Below are positions 19,121-27,157 of a DNA stretch of 64,000 nt, piece after piece. The notes below the pieces were generated by a model. The model was not told where the DNA came from. It was given only the letters and a program-made list of their open reading frames with translations, and did no database searches. Location: positions 1,674,001 to 1,738,000 of the forward strand of contig OY969912.1 of NCBI GenBank assembly GCA_963704505.1, given 5' to 3'. Origin of the DNA: VRUE01 sp963704505 (GTDB taxonomy: Bacteria; Actinomycetota; Thermoleophilia; Solirubrobacterales; 70-9). A program made the translations under genes and the position numbers. How positions within the stretch are numbered: position 1 is the stretch's first letter; each line of letters opens with the position of its first letter.

Positions 19121-20152
19121 ATGCAGGAGTTGCCGACTATCCAACCTGTGATCGTCCCGGACCTGACGCCGGATGAGATCCGTGCCCTGAGCGAGGAGGT
19201 GCGGGGGCTCGCGATCGAGCGCAACGCCGTGATCCTCGCCCACAACTACCAGCTCCCCGAGATCCAGGACGTCGCCGACCACATGGGCGACAGCCTCGGG
19301 CTCTCGCGTCAGGCGGCGGCCACCGACGCCGAGGTGATCGCCTTCTGCGGGGTGCACTTCATGGCCGAGACGGCCTCGATCCTCTCGCCCGAGAAGACGG
19401 TCCTCATCCCCGACCTCGACGCCGGCTGCAGCCTCGCCGAGTCGATCGACGCCGACCAGCTTCGCGCCTGGAAGGCCGAACATCCCGGTGCCCAGGTCGT
19501 CATGTACGTCAACACCTCGGCCGAGGTCAAGGCGGAGACCGACTACTGCTGCACTTCGTCCAACGCGGTCCAGGTCGTCGAGCACATCTGGGCGGAGCAC
19601 GGCCCCGACACCGAGATCCTCTTCGGCCCGGACATGTGGCTCGGCGCGTTTGTCGAGCGCGAGACCGGGCTGCGCGACGACCCCGCGCGCCGCTCCCGCT
19701 TTCACGTCTGGGACGGCGAGTGCCACGTCCACGCCGGCATCCGCCCCGGGGACATCGAGCGGACCAGGGAGGAGAACCCCGAGGCGGAGTTCCTGATCCA
19801 CCCCGAGTGCGGCTGCTCCACCCAGGCGATGGAGTACGTCGCCTCCGGTGACATCGAGGCCGAGGGCGTCCACATGCTCTCCACCTCGGGGATGCTCAAA
19901 CACGTCGAAGAGCACCCCGACGGGAGCTTCATCGTCGCCACCGAGAACGGGATGCTCTACCCGCTCCAGCAGGCTGCGCCGCAGGCGGACCTGATCGAGG
20001 CCAACCGGATGGCGTTCTGCAAATACATGAAGATGATCACCCTCCCGAAGCTGCGCGACAGCCTCCGCGACACGAAGTTCGAGGTCAGCGTCTCTTCGGA
20101 TATTGCAGAGAGAGCGCGAATCCCGATCGAGCGAATGGTCGCGATCGGATAG
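19121..20152 (+). CDS. nadA: Quinolinate synthase
   Basis: A 343-residue iron-sulfur enzyme condensing iminoaspartate and dihydroxyacetone phosphate to quinolinate. AHNYQLPEIQDVADHMGDS is the substrate site. The [4Fe-4S] cysteines are expected in FCGVHFMAETA (near 76), DYCCTSSNAV (near 144) and HPECGCSTQA (near 227). A GGAGGG ribosome-binding site precedes the ATG. A TAGACT box at 19043-19048 would give a leader of about 65 bases. Works with nadC at 16651. Confidence 0.95.
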   Translation: MQELPTIQPVIVPDLTPDEIRALSEEVRGLAIERNAVILAHNYQLPEIQDVADHMGDSLGLSRQAAATDAEVIAFCGVHFMAETASILSPEKTVLIPDLDAGCSLAESIDADQLRAWKAEHPGAQVVMYVNTSAEVKAETDYCCTSSNAVQVVEHIWAEHGPDTEILFGPDMWLGAFVERETGLRDDPARRSRFHVWDGECHVHAGIRPGDIERTREENPEAEFLIHPECGCSTQAMEYVASGDIEAEGVHMLSTSGMLKHVEEHPDGSFIVATENGMLYPLQQAAPQADLIEANRMAFCKYMKMITLPKLRDSLRDTKFEVSVSSDIAERARIPIERMVAIG

Positions 20153-20164
20153 CCTCGCGGCCCC

Positions 20165-22021
20165 GTGGATCAGGCCGCCACCGACAACACCCTGTCGCGC
20201 GAGGAGCTGCACGAGCTGGCCCAGCAGCTGAGGGTCGACTCCGTCCGCTCCGCCGCCGCCGCCAACTCCGGCCACCCGACCTCCTCGATGTCGGCAGCCG
20301 ACCTGATGGCGGTCCTCTTTGCAAGCCACCTCCGCTACGACTTCTCCGCGCCGGAGAACCCGGCGAACGACCACCTCGTCTTCTCCAAGGGGCATGCCTC
20401 GCCGCTGCTCTACTCGCTCTACAAGGCCGCCGGGGCGATCGATGACGAGGAGCTGCTCACCTTCCGCGAGTTCGGCTCGCGCCTCCAGGGCCACCCGACC
20501 CCGGAACTGCCCTGGGTCGACGTCGCCACCGGCTCGCTCGGCCAGGGGCTGCCGATCTCGATCGGGATCGCCCTCGCCGGCGCGACGCTCGAGGCCGCCG
20601 ACTTCCGGGTCTGGGTGCTGTGCGGCGACTCGGAGATGGCCGAGGGCTCGATGTGGGAGGCCTTCGAGCACGCCGGCTACTCCAAGCTGAGCAACCTGAT
20701 CGCGATCGTCGACGTCAACCGGCTCGGCCAGCGCGGGCCGACGATGCACGAATGGGACACCTCCTCGCTCGCCGCCCGCGCCGCCGCCTGCGACTGGCAC
20801 GTGCAGGAGATCGACGGGCACGACCTCGACCAGATCGAGGCCGCCTACGCGGCGGCTGAAGAGAGCGATCGCCCGGCGGTGATCTTCGCTCGCACCAAGA
20901 AGGGCTCCGGCGTCGCCGCGGTCGAGGACAAGGAAGGCCAGCACGGCAAGCCCCTCGAGGATCCCGAGGCGGCGGTCGAGGAGCTCGGCGGGGTCCGCGA
21001 CCTGCGGATCACGGTGCGCTCTCCCGGCGACGCCAAGCCGCCGGAGGCCTCCCCGCAGCAGGTCGACCGCCCCGCCTATGAGCTAGGCGAGAAGGTCGCG
21101 ACCCGCGGCGCCTATGGCGACGCTCTGGCCTGGATCGGCTCGATCGACGAGAAGGTTGTCGCGCTCGACGGCGAGGTCGGCAACTCGACCTACGCCGAGC
21201 GCTTCGCCGAGAAGCACCCCGAGCGCTTCTTCGAGATGTACATCGCCGAGCAGCAGATGGTCGCCGCCGCCGTCGGCCTGCAGACCCGCGGCTGGAAGCC
21301 CTTCGCCTCCTCGTTCGGCGCCTTTCTCAGCCGCGCCTACGACTTCATCCGGATGGCGGCGATCTCGGACGCAGACCTGAAGCTCTGCGGTTCCCACGTC
21401 GGCGTCTCGATCGGCCCCGACGGGCCTTCGCAGATGGCCCTCGAAGACATCGCTGCCTTCCGTGCCGTCCTCGACAGCGTCGTCCTCTATCCGAGCGACG
21501 CCAACCAGACCGTCGCCCTGCTCGATGCGATGCGCGAGCACCGGGGCTTCAGCTACCTGCGGACGACCCGCGAAAAGACCCCGGTCCTCTACGGCCCCGA
21601 CGAGGAGTTCACGATCGGCGGCAGCCGCACACTGCGCTCCGGCGACGAGGACGCGGTCACCCTGATCGGCGCCGGGATCACCCTGCACGAATGCCTGAAG
21701 GCCGCCGACGAGCTCGAGGGCAAGGGAACCCGCGTCAGGGTGATCGACCTCTACTCGGTGAAGCCGGTCGACAGCGCCGCGATCCTCAAGGCGGCGAGGG
21801 AGACCGGCGCCCTGGTCACGGTCGAGGACCATTGGGCCGAGGGTGGGATCGGCGAGACGGTCGCCGGCGTACTCGCCGCCGCCGGCTCGGGCACGCGCTT
21901 GGTGAGCCTCGCGGTCACCGAGCGGCCCGGGAGCGGCACGCCGGAGGCTCTGCTCGCGGCGGCCGGCATCGACGCCGCGCACATCGTTGCGGCGGTCGAG
22001 CAGATTACTAGCGCTCGCTAA
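20165..22021 (+). CDS. tkt: Transketolase, full length
   Basis: A 618-residue thiamine-diphosphate enzyme moving two-carbon units in the pentose phosphate pathway. N-terminal half: SGHPTSSMSAADLMAVLF, SKGHASPLLYSL, ATGSLGQGLPI and GDSEMAEGSMWEAFEHAGY, with the thiamine/Mg motif ending IAIVDVN. C-terminal half: EQQMVAAAVGLQTRG and LCGSHVGVSIGPDGPSQMALED. The length and the GHPTSSMSAA and DVATGSLGQG wording resemble the shorter animal-type transketolases rather than the roughly 660-residue E. coli type. GTG start 12 bases after nadA; a TAGCCT box at 20150-20155 may start a separate transcript. Confidence 0.92.
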   Translation: MDQAATDNTLSREELHELAQQLRVDSVRSAAAANSGHPTSSMSAADLMAVLFASHLRYDFSAPENPANDHLVFSKGHASPLLYSLYKAAGAIDDEELLTFREFGSRLQGHPTPELPWVDVATGSLGQGLPISIGIALAGATLEAADFRVWVLCGDSEMAEGSMWEAFEHAGYSKLSNLIAIVDVNRLGQRGPTMHEWDTSSLAARAAACDWHVQEIDGHDLDQIEAAYAAAEESDRPAVIFARTKKGSGVAAVEDKEGQHGKPLEDPEAAVEELGGVRDLRITVRSPGDAKPPEASPQQVDRPAYELGEKVATRGAYGDALAWIGSIDEKVVALDGEVGNSTYAERFAEKHPERFFEMYIAEQQMVAAAVGLQTRGWKPFASSFGAFLSRAYDFIRMAAISDADLKLCGSHVGVSIGPDGPSQMALEDIAAFRAVLDSVVLYPSDANQTVALLDAMREHRGFSYLRTTREKTPVLYGPDEEFTIGGSRTLRSGDEDAVTLIGAGITLHECLKAADELEGKGTRVRVIDLYSVKPVDSAAILKAARETGALVTVEDHWAEGGIGETVAGVLAAAGSGTRLVSLAVTERPGSGTPEALLAAAGIDAAHIVAAVEQITSAR

Positions 22022-22117
22022 TACTTCGCTAAGGTTCCGCTCACGGAGTTTTGGGCGGGGACTTGCGCGCCTAAAGGGCCGGAGGAGTCAACCTGTGTCC
22101 GGAGAAGAAGCGCGCGC

Positions 22118-22970
22118 ATGGCCAGATCGAACAAGCGAAACAAGAACAAGGGCGGCGAGGAGCCGAGCAGGCCGCGGCGCGGCGGTGCGCCGATCATCGA
22201 CCTGCGCGACGTCACCAAGGTCTACCCGGGCGGCCACATGGCGCTCGACCGGGTCTCGCTCGCGATCAACCGCGGCGAGTTCGCCTTCCTGGTCGGGCCG
22301 ACCGGCTGCGGCAAGTCGACTCTGATCAAGGCGCTGATCCGCGAGGTCGACGCCACCGACGGAACGGTCAGCATCGCCGGCCGTGACATCGGCGCCCTGC
22401 CCGAGAAGAAGATTCCGCAGCTGCGGCGCAACATCGGCACGGTCTTCCAGGATTTCAAGCTTCTTCCCGACCGCACCGTCTACGACAACGTCGCCTACGC
22501 ACTTCAGGTGATCGGCGCCAGCCGCGCCGAAATTCGCAATCAGGTGCCGGAGACGCTGCGCCTCGTCGGTCTTTCTACCAAGCTTCACAACTACCCGGAC
22601 CAGCTCTCGGGCGGCGAGCAGCAGCGGGTTTCGATCGCGCGCGCGTTCGTCAACCACCCGCCGCTTCTGCTGGCCGACGAGCCCAGTGGAAACCTCGACC
22701 CGGTCACCTCGATCGGCGTCATGCAGACTGCTCTACCGGATCAACAAGACCGGGACCACCGTGCTCGTCGTCACCCACGACCGCGAGATGGTCGACAACA
22801 TGCGGCGCCGTGTGATCGAGCTCTACGAGGGCCGGGTCGTCCGCGATGAGGTCGCCGGCGGCTACACCGAGGAGTCGACCACCGAGTTCGGCATGCGCAT
22901 GCGCGCCGAGATGGGGGTCGGGCCCGAGGGTCAGACCAACGGCCACGACAGCCACGACACGCTCTTCTGA
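22118..22970 (+). pseudogene. ftsE: ftsE, ABC ATPase of the FtsEX complex, with a single-base frameshift
   Basis: FtsE is the ATPase that with FtsX controls peptidoglycan hydrolases at the division septum. Frame 1 gives Walker A (VGPTGCGKSTLIKAL), the Q-loop (GTVFQDFKLLPDRTVYDNV), the signature LSGGEQQRVSIARAF and Walker B (LLLADEPSGNLDP). After ...SIGVMQ the frame is lost. The rest (LLYRINKTGTTVLVVTHDREMV) continues in the next frame from about 22728. One extra base, most simply the A at 22727, explains it; repaired length is about 283 residues. ftsX directly downstream is intact, so a sequencing or assembly error or a very recent mutation is more likely than decay. Confidence 0.88.
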
Positions 22971-23884
22971 TGTCGCGCCTCTTCTTCTTCATCCAGGAGG
23001 CCTTTCGGGCCCTGCGCCGCAACGCCGCCCCGAGCACCGCTGCGATCGTGACCACGGTCGTCACCGTGATCCTGCTCGGTGTCCTGATCCCCGTCTTCCA
23101 GACCACCCAGGCGAAGAGCAACGAGATCCGCGAAAGCCTCGAGTTCCGGGTCGCCGTCTACGACGACGCGACCTCGGCCGAAAAAACCGAGCTCGAACAG
23201 AAGCTCGAGGCGATCCCCCACGTCGCCTCGGTGACCCTGGTGACCAAGTCACAGGCGCTGACGGAACTGCGCTCCGACCTCGACAAGGAAAAGAACAAGG
23301 AACTGCTCGCGCAGATCCACTCCAATCCGCTGCCCGCGAACTTCAAGGTCAAGGCCGACGATGCCGGCAACCTCAAGTCGATCAAAGAAACGATCGGGCC
23401 GCCGCCGACCCCGAACGGCCAGCCCAACTCGTTCTCGCCGATCATCTCCGACGTCTTCGACCGCACCCATGCGGCCGAACAGATAGTCCAGGTGACCTCG
23501 GCACTGAAGATCGTGCTCACCGTGATCACCCTGCTGCTGATCGCCGCCTCGCTGATGCTGGTCGGCAACACGATCCGCCTCTCGATCTACACCCGTCGTC
23601 GAGAGGTTGAGGTGATGCGGCTGGTCGGCGCCACCCGCTGGTTCATCCGCTGGCCGTTCATGATCGAGGGCGTGGTCGTCGGCTTCGTCGGGGGCCTGCT
23701 CGCCATACTGATCCTGTGGCTGGGCAAGCTGACAATCGTCGATCCGCTGAGCAAGTCGCTGCACTTCCTCGAAGCGGCGGACCAGACTTCGTTCCCGGCG
23801 CTGATCGCGATCCTCTTCGGCGCCGCGGTGCTGGTCTCCGCGGTCGGCTCCGGCCTCACCCTGCGCCGCTTCCTGAAGGTCTGA
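22970..23884 (+). CDS. ftsX: Cell division protein FtsX
   Basis: A 304-residue FtsX permease-like protein. One N-terminal membrane segment (about 22-45) is followed by an extracellular domain of roughly 120 residues. Three C-terminal membrane segments surround the conserved IYTRRREVEVMRLVGATRWFIRWPFMIEG loop. It couples FtsE ATP hydrolysis to septal hydrolase activation. Starts in a TGATG overlap with ftsE. Confidence 0.95.
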   Translation: MSRLFFFIQEAFRALRRNAAPSTAAIVTTVVTVILLGVLIPVFQTTQAKSNEIRESLEFRVAVYDDATSAEKTELEQKLEAIPHVASVTLVTKSQALTELRSDLDKEKNKELLAQIHSNPLPANFKVKADDAGNLKSIKETIGPPPTPNGQPNSFSPIISDVFDRTHAAEQIVQVTSALKIVLTVITLLLIAASLMLVGNTIRLSIYTRRREVEVMRLVGATRWFIRWPFMIEGVVVGFVGGLLAILILWLGKLTIVDPLSKSLHFLEAADQTSFPALIAILFGAAVLVSAVGSGLTLRRFLKV

Positions 23885-23891
23885 GCCCCGA

Positions 23892-25085
23892 GTGAGGATG
23901 GGCTGGATCGGGGCCCTGGTGGTCTCGCTGCTCGTGGCCCTCTGCGGGGGGCTCTGGCTCGGCGGCCACCCCGGCAACCTGCCGCCTTTCCTGCGCGACG
24001 CCTTCGTCGGTGGCAACGCCGGGCTCAACGTCGAAGCCACGGAGGCGATCGAAGACAATTACTACCGCGAGGTCACCCCTTCGCAGCTGACCAATTCCTC
24101 GCTGCAGGGCATGGTCCGCGGCCTCCGCCTCCGGTACCACGACCGCTTCAGCGAATACTTCTCTCCGGAGTCGCTCGAACACTTCAACGAAGAGATATCC
24201 GGGCGCTTCTCGGGCATCGGGATGGCGATCACCGAGGTCGACAAGGGCTTGAAGGTGAGTCGCGTCTTCAAGCGCTCGCCCGCCGACCGCGCCGGCATCG
24301 GAATCGGTGAAGTGATCGTCTCGGTGAACGGGAAATCGCTCGCCGGCGTCGACAGCGTCAAGGCCGCGGAAAGGATCAAGGGGCCGGAAGGGACCACGGT
24401 GACGCTCGGCGTCCTCGACCCCAAGACCGGCAAGGAACGTGAGCTGAAGGTCACCCGCGAAGAGATTTCGGTGCCGGTGGCGACCGGCCAGGTGAAGACG
24501 GCCGACGGCGACAAGCTCGGCTACGTTCGCTTCAGCACTTTCAGCGAAGGCTCCAGCGACCTGCTCCGCCGGGCCGTCGAAAAGGTCGACCGCGAAGGGG
24601 CCCAGGGCGTGGTGCTCGACCTGCGCGCGAACGGCGGCGGCCTGCTCGAGGAAGCCGTGCGGGGCGCCAGCATCTTCCTGCCGGAGGACGAAGTCGTCGT
24701 CACGACCGACTCCCGCACCCAGGGGCACTCCGTCTACAAGACGCTCGGCGACAACCTTCCGTCGCAGCCGATCGTCGTCCTGATCGATCGGAACACAGCT
24801 TCGGCGGCGGAGATCCTCACCGCCGCGCTCGCCGACGACGCCGGCGCCACGGTGGTCGGGACCCGATCCTTCGGCAAGGGCGTCTTCCAGCAGGAGATCG
24901 GCCTCTCCAACGGCGGTGGGATGAAGCTGACGATCGGCGAGTACTTCACGCCGGACGGGGTCAACCTCGCCAAGGTGGGCGGGATCCACCCCGACGTGAA
25001 GGCCAGCGACGATCTCGAAACGAAGCGCGACGAGGCGCTCGACCGCGCGCTCGCGGTGCTCGCCGCGAAGCCGCAGACCGAATGA
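23892..25085 (+). CDS. C-terminal processing peptidase (S41 family)
   Basis: A 397-residue membrane-anchored serine protease of the CtpA/Prc family. A signal anchor spans about residues 4-25. The PDZ domain is at about 95-180 (FSGIGMAITEVDKGLKVSRVF.. DRAGIGIGEVIVSVNG). The S41 catalytic core follows, with the serine in RNTASAAEIL and the lysine in RSFGKGVFQQ. It lies 7 bases after ftsX, the place often held by a cell-wall peptidase in actinobacteria, so a role in septal or envelope processing fits. GTG at 23892 or ATG at 23898. Confidence 0.9.
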   Translation: MRMGWIGALVVSLLVALCGGLWLGGHPGNLPPFLRDAFVGGNAGLNVEATEAIEDNYYREVTPSQLTNSSLQGMVRGLRLRYHDRFSEYFSPESLEHFNEEISGRFSGIGMAITEVDKGLKVSRVFKRSPADRAGIGIGEVIVSVNGKSLAGVDSVKAAERIKGPEGTTVTLGVLDPKTGKERELKVTREEISVPVATGQVKTADGDKLGYVRFSTFSEGSSDLLRRAVEKVDREGAQGVVLDLRANGGGLLEEAVRGASIFLPEDEVVVTTDSRTQGHSVYKTLGDNLPSQPIVVLIDRNTASAAEILTAALADDAGATVVGTRSFGKGVFQQEIGLSNGGGMKLTIGEYFTPDGVNLAKVGGIHPDVKASDDLETKRDEALDRALAVLAAKPQTE

Positions 25086-26665
25086 GCTCGCGCGGCCCGA
25101 AGCGGGGTCGCAAAGCCGCGCCGAAGACAGCGCGGGACGCGGTCGAGGCGCTCGTGCGAGAGGAGCTCGGGCGACGCCGCGGCTTTCCGGCACGGATCGA
25201 GCAGGAGGCGCGCTCGGCGGCGGAGACCGCCGCCGGAGCCCCGGGCGCCCGCCGCGACCTGACCGGCATCCCGACCTTCACCGTCGACCCGGCGACGGCC
25301 CGGGACTTCGACGACGCGGTCTCGGCCACGCGCGAGGGGGACGGCGTCCGCCTCTGGATCCACATCGCCGACGTAGCTGCCCACGTTCGTCCCGGCTCGG
25401 CGCTCGACCGCTCGGCTCTGGAGCGGGCGAACAGCACCTACGCGCCGGGAACGGTCGAGCCGATGCTGCCGGGAGCGCTCAGCGAGGACGCCTGCAGCCT
25501 GGCCCCCGGGGTCGAGAGGCTCGCGGTGACCGGCGAGATCGAGCTGGCGGCGGATGGCACGCCGCGGGCGGCGAGCTTCTACCGCAGCCGGATTCGCTCG
25601 GACATGCGCCTCGACTACGACCAGCTCGATGCCTTCTTCGCCGGCCGCGAGCGCCCCCCGGAGAAGGTGGCCGAGCCGCTGGCGATCGCCCGGGATGTGG
25701 CCAGGGCGCTCGGCGACCGCCGGGCCGGGTCGGCGCTCGACGTCGAGTCTTCCGAGCCCGAGTTCAGCTTCGACGCGAAGGGCAACGTGGTCGGCGCGCG
25801 GGCGGTGCCTCAGACCGAGTCGCATCGCCTGATCGAGCACCTGATGATCCTCGCCAACGAGCAGGTCGCGTCGCTGCTGGAGCGCCGCCGGGTGCCGACG
25901 ATCTACCGGGTCCACACGCCGCCCGACGCGGCGCGGGTGGAGCGGCTCATCGCCCAGCTCGACGCTCTCGACATCCCGACGCCGCCGCTCGGCGCCGGGC
26001 CGATGGCGGCCAGTCAGGCGGGAGAGGTCGTCGCGCAGGCCAGCCGGCTGGTCAAACGGGAGGCCGCCCGTCGTGGGCACGGCCGCAGGGCGTATACAAC
26101 GCTCGTGCTCCGATCGCTCCAGCAAGCCGTCTACAGCGACCGCAACGGCGGCCACGCCGGCCTCGGCAGCGAGGCCTATTGCCATTTCACCTCGCCGATC
26201 CGGCGCTATCCGGACCTCATCGTCCACCGGGCCCTGCTCGCCTCCCTGGGCGAGGGTGAGGACGCGCCTCGGGCCGGCGAGGCACGCGAGGTGGCGCGCC
26301 ACTGCAGCGAGCGCGAGCGCGAGTCGATGCGGGTCGAGCGCCGCGCGGACGACATCTGCGCGGCCTTCCTGCTCGAGCGTGAGATTGCGGCACGGGGCGC
26401 GGAAACCCGCTTCGAGGGTGAGGTCTCGGGGGTGATCCAGGCGGGTGCCTTCATCGCCTTCGCCGGTGAGCTCGGCGACGTCTACGAAGGGTTTCTGCCG
26501 GCGCGGCGGATGCGCGGCGACCGCTTCGACCTGAACCAGACCGAGACCGCCCTGGTCGGGCGCGATACAAAGGCTGCGGTGAGGCTCGGAGACCCGATAT
26601 TCGTCGAGGTCGGCGGCATCGAAGCGCCGCGCGGCCGCGTCGATCTGGAGATCGCGGCGGGCTGA
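25082..26665 (+). CDS. rnr: RNase II/R family exoribonuclease lacking N-terminal cold-shock domains
   Basis: A 527-residue 3'-5' exoribonuclease. The RNB catalytic domain begins almost at once (PTFTVDPATARDFDDAVSA, with the metal-binding aspartates near residues 68-78), includes HIADVAAHV, ESHRLIEHLMILANE and HFTSPIRRYPDLIVHR, and ends in an S1-like RNA-binding domain (GEVSGVIQAGAFIAF...). E. coli RNase R is about 800 residues because of cold-shock domains missing here. It overlaps ctp by 4 bases and smpB by one base; RNase R works with SmpB and tmRNA in degrading stalled messages. Confidence 0.92.
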   Translation: MSSRGPKRGRKAAPKTARDAVEALVREELGRRRGFPARIEQEARSAAETAAGAPGARRDLTGIPTFTVDPATARDFDDAVSATREGDGVRLWIHIADVAAHVRPGSALDRSALERANSTYAPGTVEPMLPGALSEDACSLAPGVERLAVTGEIELAADGTPRAASFYRSRIRSDMRLDYDQLDAFFAGRERPPEKVAEPLAIARDVARALGDRRAGSALDVESSEPEFSFDAKGNVVGARAVPQTESHRLIEHLMILANEQVASLLERRRVPTIYRVHTPPDAARVERLIAQLDALDIPTPPLGAGPMAASQAGEVVAQASRLVKREAARRGHGRRAYTTLVLRSLQQAVYSDRNGGHAGLGSEAYCHFTSPIRRYPDLIVHRALLASLGEGEDAPRAGEAREVARHCSERERESMRVERRADDICAAFLLEREIAARGAETRFEGEVSGVIQAGAFIAFAGELGDVYEGFLPARRMRGDRFDLNQTETALVGRDTKAAVRLGDPIFVEVGGIEAPRGRVDLEIAAG

Positions 26666-27147
26666 TGGCGAAGAAGGTCAAGAAGAAACGCCTGCCCGCG
26701 TCCGGCGACGTCGCCACCAACCGGCGGGCCCGCCACAAATTCGAGCTGGTCGAGAAAATGGAGGCGGGGATCGAACTGCGCGGCTCGGAGGTCAAGAGCC
26801 TCCGAAACGGCAAAGCGCAGATGGGGGACTCCTACGCGGCGGTCGAGGGCGGTGAGGTCTGGCTGCGCAAACTCCACATCCCGCCCTACGAAGCGGCGAG
26901 GGACAACCACGAGCCCGAGCGGCCGCGCAAATTGCTCCTGCACCGGGCCGAGATCGAGCGTCTGGTCGGCAAAACCGCGCAGAAAGGCCTGACCCTGATT
27001 CCGACCCGGATCTACTTCAAGGGGCGGCGCGCGAAGGTCGAGCTGGCGCTCGCGCGCGGCAAGGAGGGACGCGACAGGCGACGCGAGATCGCCGAGCGGG
27101 ACGTCCGGCGCCAGGTTGAGCGCGAATTCCGTGGACGGATGCGGTAG
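26665..27147 (+). CDS. smpB: SsrA-binding protein SmpB
   Basis: A 160-residue partner of tmRNA in rescue of stalled ribosomes. NRRARHKFELVEKMEAGIEL and GSEVKSLRNGKAQMGDSYA form the beta-barrel tmRNA-binding surface. The basic C-terminal tail (GKEGRDRRREIAERDVRRQV) is the part that enters the empty mRNA channel. Its partner ssrA lies 3.4 kb downstream at 30578. Confidence 0.97.
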   Translation: MAKKVKKKRLPASGDVATNRRARHKFELVEKMEAGIELRGSEVKSLRNGKAQMGDSYAAVEGGEVWLRKLHIPPYEAARDNHEPERPRKLLLHRAEIERLVGKTAQKGLTLIPTRIYFKGRRAKVELALARGKEGRDRRREIAERDVRRQVEREFRGRMR

Positions 27148-27150
27148 CTT
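27145..27150 (+). promoter_or_regulatory. -10 box TAGCTT of the proline-rich/HhH gene
   Basis: Overlaps the smpB stop codon and ends 8 bases before the ATG at 27158; favours this start over an earlier in-frame one at 27116. Confidence 0.5.
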
Positions 27151-27157
27151 CGCGAAT

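Noticed and set aside
19073..20944. 623-residue minus-strand ORF across nadA and tkt
   Set aside because: Mirror frame of two confidently identified genes; repetitive Asp/Gly/Val-rich composition with no domain, no ribosome-binding site.
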